This document shows, in pieces, positions 29,188 to 38,459 of a stretch of DNA of 64,000 nt. This DNA comes from Rhodospirillales bacterium (GTDB lineage: Bacteria; Pseudomonadota; Alphaproteobacteria; Rhodospirillales; Defluviicoccaceae). The position numbers were made by a program, and so were the translations under genes. Each line of letters opens with the position of its first letter. Position 1 is the first letter of the stretch. The DNA lies in assembly GCA_016712595.1 (NCBI GenBank), contig JADJQT010000001.1, positions 2,601,501-2,665,500 of the forward strand. The letters run 5' to 3'. The notes under the pieces are model-generated. The model worked only from the letters and a program-made list of their open reading frames with translations. It had not been told where the DNA came from and did no database searches.

Positions 29188-30678
29188 ATGGCCTACGCCC
29201 AGTCTTACAGACGACTAGCCGCTTCCCCGGTCATCAACCTGCCGGCGGTGTTCTTTTTCGTCGGCGTGATCCTTTGCGGCTTCGGCGGCGCCATGCTCAT
29301 TCCCGCATTGTTCGACGTCGCCGAAAGCAACGACGACTACCGTGTCTTCATTACCTGCGCGGCGATCTCCATATTCGTCGGCCTCAGCCTGGCGCTGGCC
29401 TTTCATCGCCATCGCTCGTCGATGGGCATCCGTGAAGTCATGCTGACCGTCCCGGCGACGTGGATGACGGTCGTCGCCTTTGCCGCCCTGCCCTTCGTTT
29501 TTTCCAGTCTCCATCTGCCTTACGTTGATGCGGTGTTCGAGACCATGTCCGGGGTCACCGCCACCGGCTCGACGGTGATCGTCGGTCTCGATACCGCTCC
29601 CACCGGCCTGCTGCTCTGGCGCTGGCTGCTGATCTGGCTGGGCGGCTTTGGCTTCGTAACCCTCGCCGTTCTCGTCCTGCCGTTCCTGCGGATCGGCGGC
29701 CAGCAGTTGTTCGTCATCGACCTCTCGGCGCAGGCGGGGAAGTTCGTCCCGCGCATGATCGACCTCGTGCTCAACATCGCCCTGGTCTACCTCGCGATCA
29801 CCGTCGGCGGCGCCATCGCCTACCGCCTCGAAGGCATGAGTACATTCGATGCCATCGGCCATTCAATGGCCGCGGTCGCCACCGGCGGTTTTTCGTCGCA
29901 TGATGCCGGCATCGGCTATTTCAAGAGCCCGGCGATCGAATGGACCGCATCGGTGCAGATGCTGTTGAGCGCGTTGCCGTTCTCGCTTTACATCGAAGCC
30001 TTGCGTCGGGGTCCGCGCGCACTCACGCAAGACGCACAGGTGCGTCTGTTCCTGGCGATCATCGGCTCGGCCGTTTTCAGCCTGTTCCTGTGGCGCGTCG
30101 CCTGGAACGAGGCGCCGATCATCGAGGCGCTACGCGAAGCGACGTTCAACGTTGTCTCGATCATCACCACCACCGGCTTCACCTCGCAGGACTTCAGCCA
30201 GTGGGGCGGATTCGCCCAGGTGCTGCTCTTGTCGTTGATGCTTGTCGGCGGCTGCACCGGCTCCACCGCCGGTGGGATCAAGATGTTCCGGCTCTGTCTG
30301 ATGCTGAGTGGCCTGCGCGCCCAGACCCACCGCCAGATCTATCCGCACGGCAGCTTCGTCGTCACCTATAACCGCGCTCCCGTCGTCGACGCCGTGCGCG
30401 CCGGCGTCAGTCTTTATGTCTTCGTCTATACCTCAACGTTCCTGCTCTTCGCGCTGGCGCTGTCGTTTTGCGGGCTCGGCCTGGACGCGGCGCTCGGCGG
30501 CTCCGCTACCGCGCTCGGCGGCGTCGGACCGGGACTGGGATCGACGATCGGCCCTTGCTGCACCTTCGCTCCGCTACCCGAAGCGGCAAAATGGCTGCTG
30601 ACGATCGAGATGCTCGCCGGCCGCCTCGAAATTCTCACCCTCGTCATCCCGCTCACCCGCACCTTCTGGCGCACCTGA
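29188..30678 (+). CDS. trkH: Trk-system potassium uptake protein TrkH
   Basis: Membrane subunit of a K+ uptake system, 496 residues with about ten transmembrane segments. The four selectivity-filter loops are visible: ETMSGVTATGSTV (about 120), MAAVATGGFSS (about 230), VVSIITTTGFTSQDF (about 320) and ATALGGVGPGLGST (about 440), with GGCTGSTAGGIKMFR between the third and fourth. A cytoplasmic NAD-binding gating partner (TrkA) is needed and is not in the window. Upstream lies a 12-base GGTCC/GGACC palindrome at 29061-29072 of unknown relevance. Confidence 0.93.
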   Translation: MAYAQSYRRLAASPVINLPAVFFFVGVILCGFGGAMLIPALFDVAESNDDYRVFITCAAISIFVGLSLALAFHRHRSSMGIREVMLTVPATWMTVVAFAALPFVFSSLHLPYVDAVFETMSGVTATGSTVIVGLDTAPTGLLLWRWLLIWLGGFGFVTLAVLVLPFLRIGGQQLFVIDLSAQAGKFVPRMIDLVLNIALVYLAITVGGAIAYRLEGMSTFDAIGHSMAAVATGGFSSHDAGIGYFKSPAIEWTASVQMLLSALPFSLYIEALRRGPRALTQDAQVRLFLAIIGSAVFSLFLWRVAWNEAPIIEALREATFNVVSIITTTGFTSQDFSQWGGFAQVLLLSLMLVGGCTGSTAGGIKMFRLCLMLSGLRAQTHRQIYPHGSFVVTYNRAPVVDAVRAGVSLYVFVYTSTFLLFALALSFCGLGLDAALGGSATALGGVGPGLGSTIGPCCTFAPLPEAAKWLLTIEMLAGRLEILTLVIPLTRTFWRT

Positions 30679-30942
30679 CGGACGGGCCGCCGGAAGGTCT
30701 CCGCGTTCTGCTCGTCCCGAGTGTCGGATCCGGGGCGCGGGCAATCGCAGCGCGCCAAAGCAACCGGCACGTCGAAGCGACGATTGACATAATCCCCCAT
30801 ATGAGGGTAACTAATCTCTAGGTGCGCGAAAGCGCAGGAAGTTAGATTGTCGTAGCGGGTTTCAGTTTTCGCTTCATTTTACCCGTTAGAGCAAACGACA
30901 GGCTCGGGCGACGATCCCTCCTCTTATCGCGTCAGCCGTGGG

Positions 30943-32286
30943 ATGACGAGCCTGCACACACGCAACATGTCAACCGACGGAAGGAGGAAATCGCCGGCGC
31001 CGCAACCACGTTTTCTCGTCCTCGGGCCGTTGCGGCCCCGATCCGTCGATGGTTGGCCGTGTACCTTCTCGACTGACCCGGGCACGCCGTTCGATGGGGT
31101 GATCATCGCCGATGCCGCGTCTGGACACGATGTCGAGCGGCTGTTGCGCCAAAGACGGGCCTGGCTTTGCCCCGTTGCCGATCTCACCACGGCGCCGCTG
31201 TGGTTTGCCGACGTGCATACCGGGGATATCTCGACCGCGCATCTGCGATCGGCGCTCGAGCGATGCAACGCGATCGTCGATATGCTTGCCGCACTGCCGA
31301 CGACGATCGTCGACGCCGATGAGCCGAACGTCCTGCTGCTTGCCCGCATGTATTCCCGGCAGCAGCCACTGACTCCCCAGTACCATGGCGCCTCGCCGCA
31401 GCTCTTGCGCTACCCGCTCGCCGGCATTCTCGCCGATCCCGCCTCCCTGGCCGAGCCACTCGTCGCCTCGGGATGGCTGTCCCGCACACTCTTCGACCGG
31501 CTTCATGTCTGCCCGAACTGCGGATCGTCGCGGCTGAATGTCCGCGAGGAATGCGCGGCCTGCCGTTCACCCGACCTGCTTGAAGAGCAACTGGTCCACC
31601 ATTACCGCTGTTCGCATCAGAGCATCGAGCGGCATTTCGTGCAGGGCGACAAGCTCGTCTGTCCGAAATGCCGGGCAACGCTGCGGCATTTCGGCGTCGA
31701 CTACGACCGGCCGGGCTCAGCCACCGTCTGCCGCACCTGTGCCCACGTCGAATCCGAGGCGGAAATCGGTTTTATCTGCATCGATTGCGCCGTCGTGCAT
31801 CGCGCCATCTCGGTCTCGACTCGCGACTGGCACACCTACGCGTTGACCCCCGCCGCCGAGGGTCGCCTGTTAGGTGGTGATTTGCGGACGCTCAAAGTCG
31901 GTTCTGCCCTCGAGAATGAGACGTTTCACGCCCTGGCCGAGCACTGGATGCGCATCCGCTCGCGCTATGGACGGCCGGCCACGGTGCTCCGCCTCGCCTT
32001 CACCCGCGGCGAGCAGGCGCAAGCGGAGATCGGTAGCCGGGATCTGGCCATGAGCAAGAGTCAGGCGATTGAGATCGTGCGCGGCGAACTGCGCGATACG
32101 GACCTCATTCTCGAGGCCAAGGACGGACTGCTCATCGTCCTGCCCGAAACCAACGCCACCGCCGGCGAGGCCGCCCAGCGCCGGCTGCTCGCCCGCCTGT
32201 CCGCCACCCTCGCGTTCGACCTTGGCATCGATATCCGCCCGATCGATCCGGACACATACCTCTCGCGCCCAGAGGAGCGGCAATGA
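30943..32286 (+). CDS. TackOD1-type zinc-ribbon protein with degenerate GGDEF domain
   Basis: A 447-residue cytoplasmic protein with three parts. Residues about 15-180 are unrecognised (possibly a receiver-like alpha/beta fold: DGVIIADAASGHDVERLL). Residues about 188-290 are Cys-rich: CPNC, CAAC, CSH, CPKC, CRTC, CIDC, the pattern of the TackOD1 output domain. Residues about 340-440 resemble a GGDEF domain (RYGRPATVLRLAF, DLILEAKDGLLIVLPET) but with KDGLLIV where GG[DE]EF should be, so it cannot make c-di-GMP and may be structural or regulatory. The stop overlaps the start of the next gene (ATGA), so it is coupled to the glycosyltransferase. A start at 30967 is also possible. Confidence 0.72.
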   Translation: MTSLHTRNMSTDGRRKSPAPQPRFLVLGPLRPRSVDGWPCTFSTDPGTPFDGVIIADAASGHDVERLLRQRRAWLCPVADLTTAPLWFADVHTGDISTAHLRSALERCNAIVDMLAALPTTIVDADEPNVLLLARMYSRQQPLTPQYHGASPQLLRYPLAGILADPASLAEPLVASGWLSRTLFDRLHVCPNCGSSRLNVREECAACRSPDLLEEQLVHHYRCSHQSIERHFVQGDKLVCPKCRATLRHFGVDYDRPGSATVCRTCAHVESEAEIGFICIDCAVVHRAISVSTRDWHTYALTPAAEGRLLGGDLRTLKVGSALENETFHALAEHWMRIRSRYGRPATVLRLAFTRGEQAQAEIGSRDLAMSKSQAIEIVRGELRDTDLILEAKDGLLIVLPETNATAGEAAQRRLLARLSATLAFDLGIDIRPIDPDTYLSRPEERQ

Positions 32287-33557
32287 GCGATTTCGACCCA
32301 ACGTGGCTATTGCTCAATCTGGATACTCCCACCTTGGTCTCGACGCTGTTGATCGCGCTGCTGCTCGATGTGCCGCGCTATACGTTTGCCTTTCTTGCCA
32401 TCGCCGTCAGCGACCGTTTTTCGCGCAACCACAATCGGCAACGCGGCCGGAAGCCCGCGCAGCCCCTGGTCACCGTCATCCTTGCCGGTCATAACGAATC
32501 CGCCGCCGTCGCCCGTTGCGTTCGCTCCTTGCGCGAACAGAGCTATCGGCGCATCGAAATCGTCTGCGTCGACGACGGCTCCTCCGATGGAATGAAGCGG
32601 GAACTCCGGCGCCTGCGAGGAAACGACCAGATCGATGCCGCCTTCACCACCCGGCTTCGCTGCGGCCAGTCGAGCGCTGTCAACCTCGGGTTTTCCGCGG
32701 CACGTGGCGAAATCATTCTCGTCACCGACTGCGACTGCACCTTCGATCACGATGCCATCGCCCATATGGTCGCGGCGTTCGACCATCCTCGGGTGGGAGC
32801 GGTCGCCGGCAACGTCGGGATCCGCAACACCGGCTGTTCGATGCTGGCCGCATTGCAGGCTGTCGAATACCTGATGTGCATCTCCATCGGTAAACGGATC
32901 ATGGAGACCTTCGGCCAGGTCACCTGCGTATCGGGAGCCTTCGGCGCCTTTCGCCGTCGCGCCTTCATCGAGGTCGGCGGATTCGATAGCGGTGCCGGCG
33001 AGGATCTCGACATCACGCTGCGCCTGCGCCGGGCCGGCTGGCAAATCCGCTTCGCCGATCAGGCCTGGTGCCTGACGGACGCGCCCGAAAGCCTCGCACG
33101 GTTCGTTCGCCAACGGCTGCGATGGGAACGCGACGCTCTACGCCTGCGCCTGCGCAAGCATCGCCAGACGATCAATCCCGCCAGCCGCAGCCTGCGGACC
33201 AGCGAGCTGTTCCACCAGTTCGAGTTCGTCCTGGGACACGTCGGCCTGACCTTCGCATTTCCGCTCTATGTCGGCTGGCTGGTGTTCACGTTCGGTGGCG
33301 GCGCGGTATCGATCCTCGTGCTCGTCACCGTGTTTTACATGCTGCTCGATGCCATCGCCGTGATCTGCGCCCTTGCCAGCTCTGATCGCCCAGACGCCTG
33401 GCGGCTGCTGCCGTACGTGATCATCTATGGTCCGTTCCAGACCTATCTGGTACGCAGCGTCCGGCTCTACGCCTACGTTCAGGAGCTGGTTTTCCGGCGC
33501 TCCTACCACGACAACTATGTACCGGCACGTGTTCTGGCCGAGGTACCACGGTATTGA
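32283..33557 (+). CDS. Processive family 2 glycosyltransferase, membrane bound
   Basis: A 424-residue inverting glycosyltransferase of the cellulose/hyaluronan/PgaC synthase type. One N-terminal transmembrane segment, then the GT-A domain: VTVILAGHNES, VDDGSSDG, DCDCTFD (DxD), GEDLDITLRLRRAG (catalytic base region) and RQRLRWERD (QxxRW processivity motif), then three to four C-terminal transmembrane helices. Such enzymes polymerise and export a polysaccharide. No PilZ domain is present, so any c-di-GMP input would come from elsewhere. It overlaps the TackOD1 gene upstream and the HlyD-like gene downstream by four bases each. Product sugar is not predictable. Confidence 0.85.
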   Translation: MSDFDPTWLLLNLDTPTLVSTLLIALLLDVPRYTFAFLAIAVSDRFSRNHNRQRGRKPAQPLVTVILAGHNESAAVARCVRSLREQSYRRIEIVCVDDGSSDGMKRELRRLRGNDQIDAAFTTRLRCGQSSAVNLGFSAARGEIILVTDCDCTFDHDAIAHMVAAFDHPRVGAVAGNVGIRNTGCSMLAALQAVEYLMCISIGKRIMETFGQVTCVSGAFGAFRRRAFIEVGGFDSGAGEDLDITLRLRRAGWQIRFADQAWCLTDAPESLARFVRQRLRWERDALRLRLRKHRQTINPASRSLRTSELFHQFEFVLGHVGLTFAFPLYVGWLVFTFGGGAVSILVLVTVFYMLLDAIAVICALASSDRPDAWRLLPYVIIYGPFQTYLVRSVRLYAYVQELVFRRSYHDNYVPARVLAEVPRY

Positions 33558-34651
33558 TCCGTCGGCTGCGCGACAGACGAAGCGTCGATCGCATCCCCAT
33601 CGACCTGCGCCGCCGGCGCGGCCGCGGCGGACAATGGGTTTACCTCGCGCTGCTGTTCGGGTTTTTCCTCTGGCTCGCCGATCTGGTGATCGGACCGCTT
33701 CTCCGACTGGAAGCGGGAGGCTTGGTCATCGCCGAGCATGTCTCGATCGGCGTTCCGTTCACCGCCCAGGTCAAGGAGGTCGCCGTCGTGCCGGGTGCCG
33801 CGGTGAAGGCCGGTGACAAACTCGCCCAGGTAAATTCTCTCGATCTGTCCCTCAGCATTGCCACCTTGACGGCGCGCAACGCCGAACTGCTGGCGAAGCG
33901 CGCCGAGATCCAGCAACGCGCGCGCGTCGCGGCGGCCGTTCTGCCCATCGCCCGCGACCGCGAACACCAGGCCGACCTCGCGCTCGAGCGCATCCGCAGC
34001 GCCCGCGACGGCGGGAATGTCTCGCTCGCCACCTGGTCGATGGCGCTATCGGAACGATTCACCGCCAGCGAGCGGGTGGCGGTGCTGCAGGCCGAGGCAT
34101 TCACCGCGGATTCCAGCATCAATGCCGTCGACGCCGCCTTGACCGATACGACGCAGGCGCTCGATCAGATGAGCCGAACCTACGGCGATGGCGTCCTCGT
34201 CGCCCCGGAGGACGGCATTGTCGGTTTCGGAACCGCCCGCCCGGGCGACGTGTTGACCGTCGGCCAGCCGCTGATGGTGCTTTACGGTCACGAACACTAC
34301 GTCCTCGCCTACCTCGAAACCGGAACGCTCTATTCGCTGTCGGTCGGCGACGAGGTCCAGATCACCGACGGCTTTCATCGTTCCACAGGCCGTATCGCCG
34401 ATATCCTGCCGGTCGCCGAACAGCTTCCGGAAGAGTTTCGCAAGATCTTCCAACCGCGCGGCCGCAGTCAGGTCGCGCGTATCACCCTGTTGCACGGGGT
34501 GGACTTCCCGCTGTTCTCCAAAGTCTCGATCAGCGGCATCGGCTGGCTGTCCCCGGGCACGTTCATCCGCGTCTGGCTGGATAACCTGCTTCAAGACAAG
34601 ACAAATGCCCCCAGGCCGACGACACCCGCCACAGGGCCCTCGGCGTCGTGA
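33554..34651 (+). CDS. HlyD/Alg44-like membrane-fusion protein
   Basis: A 365-residue inner-membrane-anchored periplasmic adaptor. A basic N-terminus and one transmembrane helix (about 28-48) precede a barrel-sandwich lipoyl-like half (IGVPFTAQVKEVAVVPGAAV), an alpha-helical hairpin (about 95-195) and the second half (DGVLVAPEDGIVGFGTARPG) plus a beta barrel. Start is TTG overlapping the previous TGA stop (TTGA), suggesting translational coupling. With the GT2 enzyme it resembles the Alg8/Alg44 arrangement of alginate synthesis, though the N-terminal PilZ domain of Alg44 is missing. It probably connects polymer synthesis to export across the periplasm. Confidence 0.78.
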   Translation: MIRRLRDRRSVDRIPIDLRRRRGRGGQWVYLALLFGFFLWLADLVIGPLLRLEAGGLVIAEHVSIGVPFTAQVKEVAVVPGAAVKAGDKLAQVNSLDLSLSIATLTARNAELLAKRAEIQQRARVAAAVLPIARDREHQADLALERIRSARDGGNVSLATWSMALSERFTASERVAVLQAEAFTADSSINAVDAALTDTTQALDQMSRTYGDGVLVAPEDGIVGFGTARPGDVLTVGQPLMVLYGHEHYVLAYLETGTLYSLSVGDEVQITDGFHRSTGRIADILPVAEQLPEEFRKIFQPRGRSQVARITLLHGVDFPLFSKVSISGIGWLSPGTFIRVWLDNLLQDKTNAPRPTTPATGPSAS

Positions 34652-34746
34652 GCGAACGGCGGCGATGCTGCCGCACCTATGGGCGGCCCATCCGGATTTG
34701 CGGCTCGCTTGCATTTAGCGGCAATAGCGGATAGCGAGATGGGGTG

Positions 34747-36159
34747 ATGAGTTCCACTCCCCCTTCACCGGTGCACGTCGTCGGCGGCGGTCTTGCCGGC
34801 TGTGAGGCGGCGTGGCAGCTCGCCGTCGCCGGCGTGCCGGTCGTCCTCCACGAGATGCGCCCGTCTCGCATGACGCCGGCTCACCAGACGGGCGACCTCG
34901 CCGAATTGGTCTGCTCCAACTCATTCCGCTCGGACGACGCCGAGGCGAGCGCCATCGGGCTGCTGCATGCGGAAATGCGGTGCGCCCGCTCGCTGATCAT
35001 CGCCACCGCAGACGATCACAGGGTTCCCGCGGGCAGCGCGCTCGCCGTCGATCGCACCGGCTTCAGCGCCGCCGTCGCCGCCGCGATCGCCGGCCATCCC
35101 CTGATCGAGGTCCGGCGCGAGGAGGTGGTTGCCGACCCGCCGACGGACTGGGAGAACATCATCATCGCCACCGGCCCACTGACCTCCGCGCCGCTCGCCG
35201 ACTGGCTGCGGGCGCTGACCGGCGAGGATGCGCTGGCGTTCTTCGATGCGATCGCGCCGATCGTCTATCACGACAGTATCGACTTCACCAAGGCATGGCG
35301 CCAGTCACGCTACGACAAGGGCAACGGCGATGACTACGTCAACTGCCCCTTGAGCCGCGTTGAATACGAGGCGTTCATTGCGGCGCTGCGCACGGCCGAA
35401 ACCACGCCACTACGCGACTGGGAGCGCGAGACCCCCTACTTCGAAGGCTGCCTGCCGATCGAGGTGATGGCGGAGCGCGGCCCGCAGACACTGGCCTTCG
35501 GGCCAATGAAGCCGGTCGGCCTGCGCAATCCGCATGACGACAACCAACGGCCCTATGCCGTGGTCCAGCTTCGTCAGGACAATGCGCTGGGCAGTCTCTA
35601 TAATATCGTCGGCTTTCAGACCAAGCTGAAGCACGGAGAGCAGGTCCGCCTGTTCCGCACCATTCCCGGCCTCGAGCACGCCGAATTCGCCCGGCTGGGT
35701 GGCCTGCACCGCAATACCTTCGTTAATGCCCGCAAAGTGCTCGACGAGACACTGCGCTTGCGCGCACGGCCCACGGTCCGGCTCGCCGGGCAGATCACCG
35801 GCTGCGAAGGCTACGTCGAGAGTGCCGCCATCGGCCTGCTCGCCGGGCGATTCACCGCCGCGGAACGACGCGGCTCACCGCCGCAGCGCCCTCCGGCCAC
35901 CACCGCCCTCGGCGCGCTGCTGCGCCACCTCACCGATCACGCGACCAGCGAGACGTTTCAGCCGATGAATGTCAACTTCGGGCTGTTTCCGCCGCTCAAT
36001 TTCGATGCCGCACTGAAGCTGCGCCCACGCGGAGCCGAGCGTAAGCGCGCGCTCACCGCTCGCGCCCGCGACGACCTCGGAGCATGGATCGGCGAGGAAG
36101 AAGAGGTCGGCCTCAGTGGTCAAGCCAGGGGCACCGGAGCATCGTCGCCCGGTTCCTAG
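34747..36159 (+). CDS. trmFO: Folate/FAD-dependent tRNA(m5U54) methyltransferase
   Basis: Makes ribothymidine at tRNA position 54 with methylene-THF as carbon donor and FADH2. 470 residues. FAD motif HVVGGGLAGCEAAWQLA at the N-terminus, then the family block HQTGDLAELVCSNSFRSD, GCLPIEVMAERGP, FGPMKPVGLRNP and the C-terminal QITGCEGYVESAAIGLLAG with the catalytic-loop Cys. ATG 34747 is preferred to GTG 34744. The last four bases overlap the convergent gene at 36156. Alphaproteobacteria commonly use TrmFO in place of TrmA. Confidence 0.96.
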   Translation: MSSTPPSPVHVVGGGLAGCEAAWQLAVAGVPVVLHEMRPSRMTPAHQTGDLAELVCSNSFRSDDAEASAIGLLHAEMRCARSLIIATADDHRVPAGSALAVDRTGFSAAVAAAIAGHPLIEVRREEVVADPPTDWENIIIATGPLTSAPLADWLRALTGEDALAFFDAIAPIVYHDSIDFTKAWRQSRYDKGNGDDYVNCPLSRVEYEAFIAALRTAETTPLRDWERETPYFEGCLPIEVMAERGPQTLAFGPMKPVGLRNPHDDNQRPYAVVQLRQDNALGSLYNIVGFQTKLKHGEQVRLFRTIPGLEHAEFARLGGLHRNTFVNARKVLDETLRLRARPTVRLAGQITGCEGYVESAAIGLLAGRFTAAERRGSPPQRPPATTALGALLRHLTDHATSETFQPMNVNFGLFPPLNFDAALKLRPRGAERKRALTARARDDLGAWIGEEEEVGLSGQARGTGASSPGS

Positions 36160-36683
36160 CCCGTCTGCTTTCGGCTTCTTGCCTCGACGATGCAGGGATG
36201 GAAGCCGTGGCGGCTCTCAATCCAGGGCTTGCTGGCAACCTTGTTGAGATTGGCCGGCCCGCCTGCAAGCACTTCGTCGAACAGTTCGGCGGCAAATTCG
36301 CAGTAGGTATCGCCGCGCAAGCGCACGTCCTTGGACGCGTCGTTCGCGAGCTTGGTGATGAATGCGTTCAGCCGTGGCTCGGCCTTGTTGCCGTGTGTCT
36401 TGACAAACATCGTCTGCAGCGCCCTCCCGCGCTGGGTCAAGACCGTCTGATAGTCGGTAACGAAGGTATTGTAGCGTTGGCGCTCACCGCAACTCAACGC
36501 CGCGACCATCATTTCCGTCTGCAGCACACGGACATTCAATGCCGCGAGATCGCCGTCCGTCGCGCACATCTGCGCCTTCTGCTTGGTCGCGGCGAAGCCC
36601 GGCGAAGCGGCGATCGACAACATCAAGACCGCGCCCATTCCCCGTCCCGCCCATCGATGACGGCATCTGTTGCGCCTGCGCAT
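36156..36683 (-). CDS. Conserved exported protein, unknown function
   Basis: A 175-residue secreted protein: signal peptide (GAVLMLSIAASPGFAA), then a helical domain with the block MCATDGDLAALNVRVLQTEM, VAALSCGERQRYNTFVTDYQ and LNAFITKLANDASKD. Cys pairs (C near 41 with C near 66, and C near 128) may form disulfides. The layout matches a group of small uncharacterised alphaproteobacterial proteins. Two Met lie close together (36689 and 36683); the second has proper spacing from AGGAG. It is convergent with trmFO, overlapping it by four bases. Confidence 0.7.
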   Translation of the reverse strand: MRRRNRCRHRWAGRGMGAVLMLSIAASPGFAATKQKAQMCATDGDLAALNVRVLQTEMMVAALSCGERQRYNTFVTDYQTVLTQRGRALQTMFVKTHGNKAEPRLNAFITKLANDASKDVRLRGDTYCEFAAELFDEVLAGGPANLNKVASKPWIESRHGFHPCIVEARSRKQTG

Positions 36684-36891
36684 CGCCATATCTCCTCGCC
36701 AGCACCTGTCGGGACAGGTATGACATCGTTAAAATTCTGCGGCAACGCGGCAAGAGGCGGCATTCATTCGCTCCACGCGATTGTTGCGCCAGTGTAACAG
36801 TTGCTGGCTGGTTTACGCGGATCGGTTGCCGCACTGCAAAAAGCTCGGCAAGATGCCCGCAGCGCGACGACCAACCAACGATCGGAATGAG

Positions 36892-37446
36892 ATGAAACGC
36901 TTTCTTCGCTACGGTCTCCTCATCCTCGCCGGCTGCTTCGCTGCGGCGTCAGGCGACATGGTGCGTCCCACCGCAGCCGACGCGGCGCCGATCGCGGCGA
37001 AAACCATCAATGCCACCAAGAACTTATTTCAGGCCGTCTATGCCGATGACATGGCGGGGGTGCGTTCCAGCATTGATGACGGCGCCGATATCGACGCCCA
37101 TGACCGCTGGGGAATGACGCCCGCCGATATTGCCATTGACCGCGGCCACTTCCGAATCGCCCACTTCCTCGTCTCCGTCCGCAACGTCCGCCGCAACCAA
37201 AGCGGGCAGGCCGAGGCAGCCGCGCTTCACGCCCCGCCAGTGGCAATGACCGCCCCCGGCGGCGCGTTACCGGTGAATCAGTCACCGGCGAAAGCTGCAG
37301 CGCCGGCGATCGATTCGCTGTCGGTGTCGAGCGGCCAGGCCGAACCCGCGGCATGGCCGGCCGGAACGCCCAATCCGTTCGATCCCGCGACACCGGCTCC
37401 CGGCTCTCAACTCCGCATCGCAGCCCCCAACAGCATGACTCGCTGA
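36892..37446 (+). CDS. Ankyrin-repeat lipoprotein
   Basis: A 184-residue protein. A short signal peptide ends in a lipobox (LILAGC, Cys near residue 15). Residues about 40-100 hold two ankyrin-like repeats: LFQAVYADDMAGVRSSIDDG, then WGMTPADIAIDRGHFRIAHF. The rest (about 105-184) is Ala/Pro-rich and probably disordered. Ankyrin repeats bind proteins; with a lipid anchor this would act in the periplasm. The frame can be extended upstream to 36781 but the lipoprotein signal sets the start at 36892. Partner unknown. Confidence 0.72.
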   Translation: MKRFLRYGLLILAGCFAAASGDMVRPTAADAAPIAAKTINATKNLFQAVYADDMAGVRSSIDDGADIDAHDRWGMTPADIAIDRGHFRIAHFLVSVRNVRRNQSGQAEAAALHAPPVAMTAPGGALPVNQSPAKAAAPAIDSLSVSSGQAEPAAWPAGTPNPFDPATPAPGSQLRIAAPNSMTR

Positions 37447-37498
37447 GCGCGCGGCGGTCTTGCTCCGGGGCAGTGTCCGGCGGGCGATCGGTGGCGGG

Positions 37499-38374
37499 TC
37501 AAAAGCGTCCGCGCGCACGGGCAAGCGACGTCCAGATGATCCGCGCCGGTGCCGGCGCCTGCACGCGACGATCAAATGGATCGAATCCAGATCGCCGCAG
37601 ACGCCTGAGATAAAGATCGGCGAGCGTCGCCGGAAGCAACACCGGCAGGCCCCGCGCGTCGATACCCGCGCGCCGGTCTCGCGCACGTCTCAGGTGATCA
37701 TCGGCACTTTCGGCGATCCGGGCAACGACACGCGCTACACCCTCCCGCCCGGCCCGATCGAGCGACGCCGGATCAGACGATGCCCGGTTAAGCAACGCTT
37801 CGACGTCGAGACCGGCTTGGCGCGTCAGTTCCTGCGGCAGATAAAGGTGTCCGCCACCGAGGTTGAACGGCAGCGCACGAAGCAGCCCGACCAGCGCCCA
37901 GGCAATGCCGACCTCGCGCGCCGCGGCCCGCGTCTCCTCGTCGGTGACGCCGAGAACCTGCAGCCCGGCGGCAGCGGGTTCGGCCGAGGTCGCATCGGCG
38001 TACTCGATCAGGTCGCCCACGGTTTCGGGCGCACTGGCGTCCAGATCGAAGGCGCGGGCGCGAAGAATACGATCCAACCGCCGCCGCTCAATGCCAAACC
38101 GCCGCATCGCCTCGGCCAGAGGCCCCGCGACGGGATGCGTCGGCTGACCGCCAGCATCGATCGCATCCAGTGTATCGGCCCACCAGCGGAGTCGGATATG
38201 CCCGAGAAGCGGCTCGCGCACCGTCTCACGGATGCGCGCCACCTCTAGATTGAACGCATAGACCGCCATCAGGCCCTCGCGTTCGTCGGCTGGCGCGAAG
38301 ACTGCGCACAGGAACCGATCGTTGTCGTAGCGCCGCATCAGATCGGCGCAGTAAGAAAGAGGCATTGGGACCAT
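37499..38374 (-). CDS. Squalene/phytoene-synthase-family protein, NDUFAF6-like
   Basis: A 291-residue helical protein of the trans-isoprenyl diphosphate synthase fold. The opening block YCADLMRRYDNDRFLCAVFA and EVARIRETVREPLLGHIRLR matches the alphaproteobacterial group related to mitochondrial NDUFAF6, a complex I assembly factor. The first Asp-rich motif is reduced (YDNDR), and the second motif of true synthases (DxxxD before YIP) is weak, so it may not be a terpene synthase. Start 38374 is set by family alignment; the open frame begins at 38431. It is divergent from the HpnC-like gene, 85 bases away. Confidence 0.68.
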   Translation of the reverse strand: MVPMPLSYCADLMRRYDNDRFLCAVFAPADEREGLMAVYAFNLEVARIRETVREPLLGHIRLRWWADTLDAIDAGGQPTHPVAGPLAEAMRRFGIERRRLDRILRARAFDLDASAPETVGDLIEYADATSAEPAAAGLQVLGVTDEETRAAAREVGIAWALVGLLRALPFNLGGGHLYLPQELTRQAGLDVEALLNRASSDPASLDRAGREGVARVVARIAESADDHLRRARDRRAGIDARGLPVLLPATLADLYLRRLRRSGFDPFDRRVQAPAPARIIWTSLARARGRF

Positions 38375-38459
38375 CGCGGTGTTCAGGAACACGATCGGGA
38401 GCACAACCGTTCGCCGGGCGTTCCCCACCATGAATGGTTAGCGAAAGACGGGCAAGCTG

